From NCBI GenBank assembly GCA_022457155.1, contig JAJGOT010000090.1:248001-312000 (forward strand): DNA of 64,000 nt, written 5' to 3'. Each line of letters opens with the position of its first letter. The first letter of the stretch is position 1. Of the stretch, positions 58,101 through 62,640 are shown one piece after another. The notes under the pieces are model-generated. The model worked only from the letters and a program-made list of their open reading frames with translations, did no database searches and had not been told where the DNA came from. The translations under genes and the position numbers were made by a program. Source of the DNA: Cladopsammia gracilis (lineage: Eukaryota; Cnidaria; Anthozoa; Scleractinia; Dendrophylliidae).

Positions 58101-61026
58101 AGTTCTAACTTTTGAATCTGTGGATGGAATCCTACAGTGTGACCATTCAATTGAAAGCTACTGAGCAGTACTTTCCTGTGGTGCTGTTTATCATGTTGTA
58201 CAAGGTGGTTCCAACTTTTGAGTCTGTGGATAAAATCCTAAAGTGTGACCAGTCAAATGAATGCTACTTAGCAGTACGTTACTGTCGTGCTGTTTATTAT
58301 TCTGAACAACATGTACAACGTTCTTCTTAATACATGAAATCCTGAATTGTGACCAATCAAATGAAAGGTATCGAACAGTAATTTTAAGTGGCAATGTTTG
58401 TTTGTTTGTTTGTTGTTTGTTTGTTTGTTTGTTGTTTGTTTGTTTGTTTGTTTGTTTGTTTGTTTTTAGTGGCAATGTTTGTTTGTTTGTTTGTGGCCGA
58501 GAAAAAAAGTTAACAAGAACATCAGTCATTACCAGAGTTATTGCTTATCATGTTCTTAACTGCTGTCACGTCTCCAGACCAACAAGCCAGGTGTAATTTG
58601 TCTCCATCTTCAGCTGGCTATAGAAAACAAGTTCAATTAATACTGTTGCTCGTGCTGCTAATACTGGCTGACAATAAGTCTCATCAAATAGAAACAGAAT
58701 AAATTAATCAGTCATCAGATTTCGACAAAAAGACTTGCAAATTGTCAGACCGGTATCAAGCGCGGGAAAACGCAACCGGTCAGACCGGTATCAAGCGCGG
58801 GAAAACGCAACCGGCCAGACCGGTATCAAGCGCGGGAAAACGCAACCAGTCAGACCAGTATCAAGCGCGGATAAAAGTGCGTACAGCAAAGCCATTGTAT
58901 CTGGTTTTGCTCCTGATTGGCCAGTTATAAATCCGTCAAGTTTTCACTAATTGGTTATGACTCGACAGCGGTCAAACGCTCCACCCATGCGAAATTCCCT
59001 CCAATTTTTTTGTAAGCAAAGTGAAAAGAATGTGGAGTATTTTACTTTGAATGTAAAACCGAATTTTAAAAGAAATTTTCTGAGGAATAACGACAAAAGC
59101 TTTAAGGACTGAATAACTTTTCAAACGATAGCTGTTAACCACTACATATGCCGGCTTAAGGTGACTGAACACAGTTTGCACGCGCTCTTCAATTTCAGCT
59201 GCTTACGTGAGTCAGCACGTGCAAAGTTTTGAGAAAAACAAACGTGGCGCCTATTCAGCGATCATTTTATTTTGCTCAGCGTGGATCGCGAAAGTGTTGT
59301 TTTTCGTCTTAAAATCAAACAATTTGTTGTTCGTAAAAATGTTTGTTGAATCAATAGATAATTTATAGAACCATTGAAGAAATACACTGCCTTTTTGGTC
59401 GTTTTTGTCTTTGGATAAAGAACCCAGTCAAATGCAACGCATGCGCAGTTGACCAAACAATTGTGACTGGATATTTTAGCGACTTTCCTCGGAAATGTGC
59501 TGATTTCTAAGGAACCACTCGTTAGAATTTCATGAAATTTGGCACAATAATAGTTCCGAATATGCCGAACTCACCTGCCATCAGAAATTTGAAATCTAAC
59601 AGAGGAGATTTTTACAAAACGCAAACATATTAAACCACAAATTACGGAAGATCCGTCTGTTAAAATTACATGAGACCAGTGTTAACATGCGAATATTTTT
59701 ACGACTTTACTGGAGACAAATGATGGACAAAATCTAACGACTAGATTTTCTGAAAATAAACGAAACCAAATATTGCAGACTGATTTACAATCCACCGTGT
59801 TGCCATGACAACACCCTAAAAGCTCAACAAAAATATATAGCTTATTGCTTAATCGTATGCCTCACCAATTTTTGGCGCCCATAAAATGACAATGAATGAC
59901 GCATAGGTAATGTGAAACTGTGTTCAGCCACCTTAATTAATTCCACGCTATTTATTGAAATGTGTTCTTGTTTCAGGAGCGTTAACGATTTCTTTTCTAG
60001 TGATACAAGTCTGCGTTAAAGAACCTGAAACAAGAAATGGTGCCTACTTGTAACGCTCGACTGTAGCCTGCAGTGTGGACGTTTCTTTTTTTGTGGGCGA
60101 GTGCTGAATTTAATGTTTGGTCGCCAGTTTGGTTTACAAAACCTCGGCCGGCTGGGAGATTAGCGAAAAGGGTGGGGAGGGGGCGGGGAAGAGAAAGAAA
60201 AAAACGCGTATTTTCCTTCCTCTCACCTCCCCCACTCCATCACCTTCCACCCGGACTCCTACATCCTTGGTCGTGTCTTTTGACTCGCCTCAGTCCGGGG
60301 TATAAGGCGAGACTCAACCTGAACGCCCTTTTAATTTCCGCCACTTGACATAGCTTTAATGGCAATATCTCGTTCACGTTTCAAGCAATCCAAAAACTCT
60401 ATTCTTATCTCATGAATCCAAGTTACAGGTTGTCTTGTAAGTTTTTGGGTGGTTTTTAGGTATCTTTGGGAGGAAATAGTTTTTCTCGAAGGAGTTGTAA
60501 AATTTAGAGAAATAAATAATATTAAAGATTTAATGAAGTTTTAAAATTAAAAATTGTAGTTAATAATTAATAGTTGAACAGTAAAATAGTCCACTAGCAA
60601 CCTTGGGTGCTCTATGCGTGGGTATCAACTGTCTGTTAGTGTTCAAAAAATCATTTTCTTTCTTCTATCCCTTCTTTAAACCTCTTAAATTTCATTCAAA
60701 TTTAGGTTTAGTCCCGCCTTAACTCATGCCAGCGCTCGTTCGCCCCCAAATACACCTACTTTGCAGGCTACGTTTCACCCGCTGTTTCGCGCCTTTAAAA
60801 ATTAGTTAAAGAACGCTTTCCAGTGGGTTACTGTTGCTAAGCTTACCGATACGCCTCCATTCTCTATATCCCCGTATGCTGCATCTAATATATCGCTCCC
60901 TTGTGATTGGAGAGACAGCTGACTCAAGTGTTTGGCTCGCTGGCTCTGACTCAAAGGAATCAATGGTATATCCTCTTCACCAGGTTTCGCTGGCGGTGCT
61001 CGGCCATTAATGTGGTTACTTGCCAT
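21319..61026 (-). CDS. TRPA1-like: TRPA1-like ankyrin cation channel, complete gene (29 coding exons)
   Basis: Whole-gene entry; the exons are listed separately. Joining 29 exons from the ATG at 61026 to the stop at 21319 gives about 1070 residues, close to the usual 1100 of TRPA1. Residues about 61-610 hold some 16 ankyrin repeats recognisable from TALH/TPLH and LLxxGA motifs. Residues about 632-700 form the pre-S1 linker, 700-943 the S1-S6 channel, and 944-1070 a GLAVGDI helix plus a charged coiled coil. The pore filter reads LGELNY where vertebrate TRPA1 has LGDINY. TRPA channels are tetrameric, non-selective, Ca-permeable cation channels of the plasma membrane, gated by chemicals or temperature; this is family knowledge, and no ligand can be inferred here. 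Exon phases agree at every junction except around S2. Introns are rich in transposable elements; the S2/S3 intron alone is 12.1 kb. No in-frame stop was seen, so I read it as functional. Confidence 0.9.
21529..21682. repeat. foldback MITE ending in AGATGGTTTTCACG, copy 1
   Basis: Termini AGATGGTTTTCACGT and GTGAAAACCATCT. Interior CGGCGGCCATATTGGTG and CATGGCCGCCATGG are also partly palindromic. An inverted copy is at 57483-57618. Confidence 0.8.
21778..22141. repeat. three tandem copies of a 121-bp unit
   Basis: Unit contains CTTTGGTTTTGTGTGTCTTA, CCTTGGTATAACTGGG and TTATGACTATGTTAGACCGT. The copies differ at a few positions only. Frames spanning it are repeat artefacts. Confidence 0.9.
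22437..23455. repeat. eight tandem copies of a 127-128-bp unit
   Basis: Unit starts TATTGTATTGTTGGTCTTG and contains GTCGTTCTTTGTTCCTTTTG, GTGCTCCGGGACATGCAGAA and GGTCTACGATAAAG. The first copy has CGGTAC where later ones have CGGGAC; the last is truncated. Lies in the last intron of the minus-strand gene. Confidence 0.92.
23780..23901 (-). CDS. TRPA1-like exon 28: acidic C-terminal tail
   Basis: Encodes FYERILGFSAPGD, then a run of glutamates and PEFHPLLKRMEEQEN, the start of the C-terminal coiled coil. Ends in phase 2. Confidence 0.9.
24253..24354 (-). CDS. TRPA1-like exon 27: C-terminal domain
   Basis: 34 codons beginning VELVLDMEETIPTWL, matching the VELHxxLExxLP segment of TRPA1, and ending VEYPNKDSSK. 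The paralogue exon (9804-9926) is seven codons longer. Confidence 0.92.
24465..24688. mobile_element. 198-bp insertion with 13-bp target-site duplication
   Basis: TATGACTTTGTCA occurs at 24465-24477 and again at 24676-24688. The 198 bp between are GC-richer than the surrounding intron and absent from the matching intron of the other gene. Long target duplications suggest LINE-mediated insertion (a SINE or processed fragment); no tail or tRNA head was recognised. Confidence 0.6.
25306..25374 (-). CDS. TRPA1-like exon 26: post-S6 TRP-like helix
   Basis: 23 codons starting VGLAVGDIDKIQ, the most conserved TRPA1 motif, and ending RYIMQ. GTAG acceptor, GTATAT donor, phase 0 at both ends. Confidence 0.94.
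25382..25750. repeat. decayed foldback element with internal insertion
   Basis: Starts AATTTGGTTTTATCAGCTGG next to the exon and ends with TTGATTACCGTAAAGAGATT, AGCTGGCGTTTAGAGCGCTG and CCTTCGTCAGCGAATC, the hallmarks of the palindromic family seen intact at 44181-44343. About 250 bp of other AT-rich sequence lies between. Confidence 0.55.
26385..26558 (-). CDS. TRPA1-like exon 25: pore loop and S6
   Basis: 58 codons with the pore helix SMMTIFVMT, the filter LGELNY, and S6 ending GMPIILMNML. The glutamate in the filter replaces the aspartate usual in vertebrate TRPA1. 44 of 58 residues are shared with the plus-strand copy. Confidence 0.94.
26642..26713 (-). CDS. TRPA1-like exon 24: S5 segment
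   Basis: 24 codons of S5, VLFFLFIMAFSTTFYLLM plus a charged end. 19 of 24 residues are identical to the paralogue exon at 8281-8352. Confidence 0.92.
27117..27593 (-). repeat. minisatellite MITE, copy B, with 88-bp array
   Basis: Same family as copy A, opposite in the window but the same orientation relative to its gene, between TTAA at 27590-27593 and TTAA at 27117-27120. The interior is four near-identical units of about 88 bp (GGTTTCATTTGAATGGTCAC, GGTACCATGCAAAAGTACTG). Frames reading through the array are artefacts. Confidence 0.82.
27637..27697 (-). CDS. TRPA1-like exon 23: S4-S5 linker
   Basis: 61 nt encoding LSSYGQYIIMLQTMFITLFK, the GxYxxML linker of TRPA channels. Same length and phase as the plus-strand copy at 6758-6818. 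Confidence 0.92.
28227..28393 (-). CDS. TRPA1-like exon 22: S3 and S4 segments
   Basis: Reads RFKYLLQMSNWLEW, matching the NVLEW motif at the start of TRPA1 S3. A VLPPCDCKLG loop and the GAIALFFGWMN helix (S4) follow, ending LFLR. 167 nt, phase 2 out. The plus-strand paralogue has the same exon at 527-690, one codon shorter. Confidence 0.93.
28442..28721. repeat. foldback MITE ending in GCAGTTTTCAATTGAGTGTCG-type termini
   Basis: 280 bp. Left end GCAGTTTTCAATTGAGTGT, right end ACTCAATTGAAAACTGC. The interior holds TTTGGTTTT and GATTGG motifs in both orientations and GCGCGCC-like patches. Relics lie at 10385-10600, 11385-11575 and 17790-17965. Confidence 0.82.
28796..28900. repeat. half of a TATCGACTCAGTCGATA-type foldback element
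   Basis: AATCTGGTTTTAACAACTGA, TCACCGTAAAAAAAATAAAA and GCTGACGTTTCTCTGAAGCG match one arm and the loop of 44181-44343 in degraded form. Confidence 0.5.
29400..29515. repeat. 58-bp tandem duplication
   Basis: TCAAAGGGCTCTTAAAGCCA through GGTTAATTAATAAA occurs twice, perfectly, directly before the first 5.1-kb unit. Confidence 0.9.
29515..34620. repeat. 5.1-kb tandem unit, copy 1
   Basis: Starts with an ACAACAACAACAA run and GAATTGGAAAAGTTGGGTGC, ends at TGCGCATGCGCATTAACGAGA. By eye it matches copy 2 almost base for base: one substitution near 34955 against 29849, and length changes in C and A runs. No ORF longer than 67 codons lies in it. It holds a tRNA-like stretch and many AT-rich segments. 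It is either a recent segmental duplication or an assembly duplicate. Confidence 0.9.
30158..30224 (-). other. tRNA-like sequence in 5.1-kb unit copy 1
   Basis: 67 nt on the minus strand with a D-arm-like GCGCAGTGATTGAG (A box), GAGTTCGATTCTCC (B box) and a T-run after the end. The acceptor stem pairs only over GGAC/GTCC and no anticodon arm is convincing. A tRNA-derived SINE head or pseudogene is more likely than a working tRNA. Confidence 0.45.
34621..39725. repeat. 5.1-kb tandem unit, copy 2
   Basis: Second copy, offset about 5106 bp at its start and 5103 bp later on because of shorter homopolymer runs (for example the C-run at 37272). It ends at the same CGCATGCGCATTAACGAGA sequence. Confidence 0.9.
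35265..35331 (-). other. tRNA-like sequence in 5.1-kb unit copy 2
   Basis: Identical duplicate of 30158-30224 inside the second unit. Confidence 0.45.
40528..40569 (-). CDS. TRPA1-like exon 21: putative S2-S3 linker mini-exon
   Basis: 14 codons, EYIEFDVPCNISNS, after a strong TTATTTCTTGCAG acceptor and before a mediocre GTATTA donor. In phase 0 it bridges S2 to RFKYL at the start of S3, but the linker would be a few residues longer than in other TRPA channels. Tentative. Confidence 0.42.
40695..40778 (-). CDS. TRPA1-like exon 20: S2 membrane segment (3' end uncertain)
   Basis: Starts EQLSIGDINGSEIMF, then a hydrophobic helix DIIGMFQIAIT consistent with S2, after a CTTAG acceptor in the right phase. 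The end is unclear. A weak GT donor at 40694 keeps phase 0. Alternatively the open frame continues to about 40640 through VACAQTSPMSFPSRE and a GC donor. RNA evidence would settle the boundary. Confidence 0.55.
40925..41063 (-). CDS. TRPA1-like exon 19: S1 membrane segment
   Basis: 46 codons after one shared base. They encode an S1 helix (about TLTLNLILYLFFVIPLTVV) and an extracellular loop with CGINET, a candidate N-glycosylation site also seen at this place in TRPA1. Pyrimidine-rich acceptor CCCTCTCAG, GTAATC donor. Confidence 0.9.
41815..42094 (-). mobile_element. tRNA-derived SINE
   Basis: The minus-strand head GGAGGTGCGGTGGTATAGTG has an A box (TATAGTGGTTCA), followed by a B box (GGTCGTTCGAGCC). 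The body contains TGGGTACCGGCGAAATTAAT, GATGGACTAGCATCCCATCC and AGTCGCTTCATGCTACCG, a central domain I recall as common in cnidarian and other invertebrate genomes. Lies in an intron of the TRPA gene. Confidence 0.78.
42149..42529. repeat. CCGCGGTCAAACG-ended MITE, copy 1
   Basis: 381 bp with inverted termini ACCGCGGTCAAACG and CGTTTGACCGCGGT. The interior has no ORF (TTAAGGTTGTCATTTTCACT, CTCATCATTTTGAGAAAAAT). Next to the SINE in the same intron. Confidence 0.85.
42778..42848 (-). CDS. TRPA1-like exon 18: pre-S1 helix
   Basis: 71 nt found by searching for the expected LLxHPV motif. It reads TMLEHRRLSCLTHPVSYIIM and then NTK, and its last two bases complete a tryptophan with the G of exon 19. 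Acceptor ATCACAG, donor GTAAGT. It lies between the SINE/MITE cluster and the CAGT microsatellite and is too short for ORF detection. Confidence 0.88.
42897..44175. repeat. long CAGT-type tetranucleotide microsatellite
   Basis: Starts as mixed TCAC/ATCA repeats (42897-43015), then over 1 kb of imperfect CAGT/CAGC/TAGT/AAGT units (about 43096-44172). In the intron between exons 17 and 18. Confidence 0.95.
44181..44343. repeat. perfect-arm foldback MITE
   Basis: Arms 44181-44239 and 44285-44343 are exact reverse complements (GAATTTGGTTTTATCGACTG, GTCGATAAGGTAAATTAGCC). The 45-bp loop contains CGACGAAGGGCTAGCGCTCG. It is the intact reference for the relics at 9225, 25382 and 28796. Confidence 0.9.
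44491..44559 (-). CDS. TRPA1-like exon 17: pre-S1 linker
   Basis: 23 codons beginning ITYDFSLIQG, matching the conserved IxYxF linker motif of TRPA1. TTTTTTCAG acceptor, GTAGCA donor, phase 0 at both ends. Confidence 0.86.
44663..44719 (-). CDS. TRPA1-like exon 16: pre-S1 linker
   Basis: 19 codons, RFMDQCMTKEGNPDAEDYS. It corresponds to the stretch before the YxIxYxF motif of TRPA1 linkers. Phase 0 at both ends. Confidence 0.85.
44997..45226 (+). repeat. intronic direct repeat, copy 1
   Basis: Shares GGCTTTTACTAATGATTGG, CAAGTTATGACAAT and AAGTCGGCTGTGTCCAAACC with 46992-47215, in the same order and orientation, 2.0 kb away. Confidence 0.8.
45423..45507 (-). CDS. TRPA1-like exon 15: end of the ankyrin domain
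   Basis: 28 complete codons after one base shared with exon 14, reading WREVLTSCAAGHMAQMQALV and on to FPEVAV. This is the tryptophan-containing segment that follows the last ankyrin repeat in TRPA proteins. Acceptor TGTAG, donor GTAACA. Confidence 0.87.
46179..46348 (-). CDS. TRPA1-like exon 14: ankyrin repeats 15-16
   Basis: Contains NTALHLAAIHGHPDVVSCLL and the last, degenerate repeat QNALDVAMEADMKSSLLAIA. Ends in phase 2 before a GTAGGT donor. Confidence 0.91.
46591..46760. repeat. 20-bp minisatellite, 8.5 copies
   Basis: Unit GTAGTTGGTCGCATATTTAG repeated head to tail with few substitutions. Confidence 0.95.
46852..46966 (-). CDS. TRPA1-like exon 13: ankyrin repeat 14
   Basis: Contains DRTALHVAAMRGSKRCVECM followed by a cysteine- and glutamine-rich helix end. 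115 nt, phase 2 in, phase 0 out, GTTTGT donor. Confidence 0.9.
46992..47215 (+). repeat. intronic direct repeat, copy 2
   Basis: Second copy, beginning just upstream (in gene terms) of exon 13. Exons 13, 14 and 15 lie between the two copies. Confidence 0.8.
47216..48213 (-). other. intron between exons 12 and 13, no gene recognised
   Basis: Contains ATATGCGTGCATAAATTTGC at about 47590, also seen at about 30890 and 35995 in the 5.1-kb units, and a short ATC run near 47952. The 139-codon open frame at 47457-47876 has no recognisable domain and runs across this repeat. Confidence 0.5.
48214..48375 (-). CDS. TRPA1-like exon 12: ankyrin repeats 12-13
   Basis: Reads YGWLEIVDALLSGRN and then KTALHFACAEGHDRVVEHLL, with LGA. 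Ends in phase 2; AG plus T of exon 13 gives serine. Confidence 0.92.
48376..49793 (-). other. intron between exons 11 and 12, no gene recognised
   Basis: AT-rich with the microsatellite at 49093; a stretch near 48525-48620 is a cryptic repeat of CTTCC(A/G)AAA-like units. Confidence 0.5.
49093..49126. repeat. TTA/ATT trinucleotide microsatellite
   Basis: About 11 uninterrupted units. Confidence 0.95.
49794..49879 (-). CDS. TRPA1-like exon 11: ankyrin repeats 11-12
   Basis: Begins DILLFMKRNKYATF and ends DTALHGAAK, with the last codon split (phase 2) and completed by the A opening exon 12. Acceptor AACAG, donor GTAAGA. Confidence 0.87.
50501..50657. repeat. GC-rich foldback with ATTAGGT-type arms
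   Basis: Left arm GGGTGTCAGTAAAACGCG, a CGGGGTCGGG stretch and TAGGTCTAGGATTAGGTATG; the right arm is its complement, ending CGCGTTTTACTGACACCC. Confidence 0.85.
50858..51019 (-). repeat. inverted partial copy of the 5.1-kb unit's end
   Basis: Reverse complement of about 34450-34620, including CATATCCTCAATGCCCTAAT, AAAAGTCCACAAAA and TAATGCGCATGCGCATTAA. The 165-bp terminal part of the unit therefore also exists as a separate dispersed repeat. Confidence 0.75.
51086..51172 (-). CDS. TRPA1-like exon 10: ankyrin repeat 11
   Basis: 29 codons ending FAPVHYAAKYGHLQ, flanked by TTGCACAG acceptor and GTAAAA donor, phase 0 at both ends. Confidence 0.88.
51520..51740 (+). repeat. dispersed repeat beside the minisatellite MITE, copy 1
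   Basis: Shares GGCGATAAACTTGAAACA, CATAACAAAGTATTCAAATT and CTTTTCTATCCTGGCCA with 62500-62640. Confidence 0.7.
51855..52411 (+). repeat. minisatellite MITE, copy C, with 88-bp array
   Basis: Starts CTTAAACTCCCAAGAGTGCC and ends GACTCTGGGAGTGAAAGGG, with five units of about 88 bp between. It lies in the intron between ankyrin exons 9 and 10 of the minus-strand gene, antisense to copy B relative to that gene. Confidence 0.82.
52484..52672 (-). CDS. TRPA1-like exon 9: ankyrin repeats 9-10
   Basis: 63 codons with RTPLFLAAERGGTDSVKLLI and a divergent repeat LRSCVRVAVGKTATMEVLLQ. Phase 0 at both ends. A minisatellite MITE lies just beyond it in the downstream intron. Confidence 0.92.
53161..53346 (-). 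CDS. TRPA1-like exon 8: ankyrin repeats 7-8
   Basis: 62 codons with STAFHSACAAGALDIVKLFV and LTPLHLAALNNHPDVVKYLL, the clearest ankyrin consensus of the gene. Phase 0 at both ends, GTAAAT donor. Confidence 0.92.
53651..53980. repeat. G-run/C-run foldback element
   Basis: Termini CTTGCAGGCCCGGGG and CCCCGGGCTTGCAGG; inner inverted pair GACCGGGGTGCTCGTCG and CGACGAGCACCCCCGTC. The interior repeats GTACCTTTTAGGGTG-like motifs three times. Homopolymers of 14-17 G or C flank it. Confidence 0.78.
54508..54555 (-). CDS. TRPA1-like exon 7: 48-bp mini-exon
   Basis: Sixteen codons, AVELCLNNGAIILQPK, completing ankyrin repeat 6. Both ends in phase 0, with ATGCAG acceptor and GTAAGT consensus donor. 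The exon is too short to show as an ORF and was found by continuing the ankyrin fold. Confidence 0.85.
54644..54744 (-). CDS. TRPA1-like exon 6: ankyrin repeat 6 (first part)
   Basis: Contains TTLLHLAVDSGSPA and a preceding charged loop. TTCTTAG acceptor, GTAAGC donor; the repeat is completed by the 16-codon exon 7. Confidence 0.87.
55435..55543 (-). CDS. TRPA1-like exon 5: ankyrin repeat 5
   Basis: Starts VEHGASPD, completing repeat 4, then MTPLTRAVEQGACNAAEFFF. Ends in phase 1; the G is joined to CT of exon 6 to give alanine. Confidence 0.88.
55689..56063. repeat. CCGCGGTCAAACG-ended MITE, copy 2 (inverted)
   Basis: Reverse orientation of copy 1, slightly diverged at one terminus (GACCGCGAT). 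Lies between exons 4 and 5. Confidence 0.85.
56437..56676. repeat. short MITE ending in GGCGTGCGTTTCTCGAAAGT
   Basis: 240 bp with inverted termini GGCGTGCGTTTCTCGAAAGT and ACTTTCAAGAAACGCACGCC. Confidence 0.75.
56842..56949 (-). CDS. TRPA1-like exon 4: ankyrin repeat 4
   Basis: 36 codons with QTALHIAAKRDKVSICKIL, preceded by a TTTTTCAG acceptor and followed by a GTTAGT donor. Phase 0 at both ends. Confidence 0.88.
57181..57311 (+). repeat. minisatellite MITE, copy D, single unit
   Basis: One unit plus the right terminus (GACTCTGGGAGTGAAAGG) in the intron between exons 3 and 4; the left end is missing. Confidence 0.75.
57483..57618. repeat. foldback MITE ending in AGATGGTTTTCACG, copy 2
   Basis: Reverse orientation of 21529-21682, slightly shorter, with CTTCAGTCCTGTGGGACTCA and AACATGGCCGCCGTGACG shared. 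Located in intron 3 of the minus-strand gene. Confidence 0.8.
57651..57832 (-). CDS. TRPA1-like exon 3: ankyrin repeats 2-3
   Basis: Contains GRTALHNAILGRHVNIVEVL and a second repeat with APLHTAVRTGNESLVE. Bounded by ATTAG acceptor and GTTTGT donor; joins exon 4 in phase 0. Confidence 0.9.
58060..58395 (-). repeat. about 104-bp tandem units (same family as 7727-8165)
   Basis: Three or more units with CAGTACTTTCCTGTGGTGCT and TTTTGAGTCTGTGGATAAAA. They are in an intron of the minus-strand gene. Confidence 0.65.
58396..58495. repeat. GTTT microsatellite
   Basis: Imperfect GTTT repeat with a few GTT units; AGTGGCAATG occurs at its left end and again internally. Confidence 0.95.
58533..58617 (-). 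CDS. TRPA1-like exon 2: first ankyrin repeat
   Basis: Codes for residues about 61-89 with the ankyrin core DKLHLACWSGDV. Bounded by TATAG acceptor and GTAATG donor, ending in phase 1; the next exon supplies GC to complete a glycine codon. Confidence 0.88.
58746..58882. repeat. 35-bp tandem repeat, four copies
   Basis: Unit CAGACCGGTATCAAGCGCGG plus GAAAACGCAACCGGT. The unit contains GCGCGGGAAAACG, also found (reverse) inside the MITE at 28442-28721. Confidence 0.92.
59160..59932. mobile_element. TTAA-flanked non-autonomous DNA transposon, copy 2
   Basis: 773 bp, same orientation and largely collinear with copy 1, between TTAA at 59156-59159 and 59933-59936. Ends GGTGACTGAACACAGTTT and AAACTGTGTTCAGCCACC. 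It lies in intron 1 of the minus-strand gene. Confidence 0.85.
60847..61026 (-). CDS. TRPA1-like exon 1: start codon and N-terminal tail
   Basis: Begins MASNHINGRAPPAKPGEEDI and codes for 60 residues, polar and proline/serine/glutamine-rich, before the first ankyrin repeat. This ATG was chosen because the frame joins exon 2 in phase 0 through a GTAAGC donor. An earlier non-coding exon upstream cannot be excluded. Confidence 0.82.
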
Positions 61027-61885
61027 TAGACTCTAGAGGCTTTAAGAAAAAAACATATAACTAATAAACGTTAACTCTTTAATTTGACACGTGTTTATAA
61101 CAGGACACAATTGGAAAACTATCATAATTTACAGCAAGAGACATTCCGCAACAGTTGTCTAAAGAGAGCTGTTTAACTTCCAAACGAGCAAGACCAAAGA
61201 AAACATTAGGAATAGTACTAGTTAAAAATAGCTTTTCCACTTCGCTTTAGATACAATGAATATTTTGAATTATGACGACCTCTTTACTTAAAACGTTTAC
61301 TATGTTAAAACAGTATTAATGTTCAAATGCTTATTTGCTCAGATAATGTACGATACCCTCAGACCACAGATCAAATCATCTGCGCTTATTCCCTTTGAAG
61401 AAAACAGCAGTGGGCAAAAACAATAACATGGACGGTTTTTTTAGATTTCGCCCACCAACGAACTATTTTAGGCCTATGATTTATCGCAATGTGAAGGCAT
61501 TTTTAAAATATCGTTATCTCCTTTGTCTCCTTTGAGATCATTAACTACCACCTACTGGTACGTTGACGGCTCCGTTAAGCAGTGTGCCAAAATGTTTTTT
61601 TGTTTGTTTGTTTCACTTATAGAAATAGCATTATTTCACAAAAACAAAAAAACGATACAGCAGTGCTCTTTAAATGTAATGCTTTCAAGTACTCGGTTAT
61701 TCATTGACTGGCGTACACGAGCATTGCTTCATATTAGATTATTTGAGTACATTAACTGCAGGGTATGTTTAATCCGCAGTTCAACAAACAATTCATTTTG
61801 CATACATTATGTTTGAATAATTGTTTTGTTTTCAAGTTGTTTTTTTTCCTGAGAACATGCTCCGTTTGGGTTCCCACGCGGGTTA

Positions 61886-62251
61886 ACCGCGGTCAAACGA
61901 GAGAAATTTGCAAAAATTAAGCAAAGTACTTAAAAGTTAAGGTTGTCATTTTCACTGTTTAAAGTTTAATATATTGCCAATACTACAATACACTGTCAAT
62001 TTACCAAACGTTTTGAAAGTTTACCAAAAAAGTTCTAAGCGTTTAAAAACTGTGAACTGCAGAAATGTCGGCGCCATTTGCCAACATAAGAGTTTTGTCA
62101 GTTTTCAACGGAAAAAAGCTCATCATTTTGAGAGAAATTAAAAGATAGTACCGTCAACGTATTTTTTTATATGTCCTTGCACATATTTCCATTTAATATG
62201 ATAAAATTCCACTAAATAAAACGAAAAACGCCTCGGACGTTTGATCGCGGT
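61886..62251. repeat. CCGCGGTCAAACG-ended MITE, copy 3
   Basis: Same orientation as copy 1, with a 25-bp internal deletion and terminus TTGATCGCGGT. Lies upstream of the TRPA start codon. Confidence 0.85.
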
Positions 62252-62326
62252 GGGCCACGCGGGATTGAAGGGGAAATTGTATGGGGATTTTGACGGCCTT
62301 GCGTTAAAACTGCCCCAAATTAAGGT

Positions 62327-62440
62327 TTAACCCTTTCGCTCCTATGGAGACATGTAATGTAGTTCTAACTTTTGAGTCGGTGGACGAAATCCTATGGTGT
62401 GACCATTCAAATGAAACCTCTTCAGTAGTACTTTTGCATG
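62327..62440 (-). repeat. minisatellite MITE, copy E, truncated
   Basis: Begins TTAACCCTTTCGCTCC and holds one unit before losing similarity. Lies upstream of the minus-strand gene. Confidence 0.7.
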
Positions 62441-62499
62441 AAATGCTTTCAGAACACTGAGAGAATCAACCATAATAAGAGTTTTAGCGTGACTGTTAT

Positions 62500-62640
62500 C
62501 CAAATCACAAGGCGATAAACTTGAAACAGTCAGCCCATAACAAAGTATTCAAATTCCAATCCTTTTCTATCCTGGCCATCTGCAGCTCAAGACATTCAGT
62601 CTACTAGAAACACTAGAAGCATAATTTAAAGACAAGTCGG
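62500..62640 (+). repeat. dispersed repeat beside the minisatellite MITE, copy 2
   Basis: Same sequence as 51520-51740, again within about 100 bp of a minisatellite MITE copy. Confidence 0.7.

Noticed and set aside
58735..58950. Frames with repeated arginine/glutamine-rich blocks
   Set aside because: Products of the 35-bp tandem repeat, open in more than one frame.
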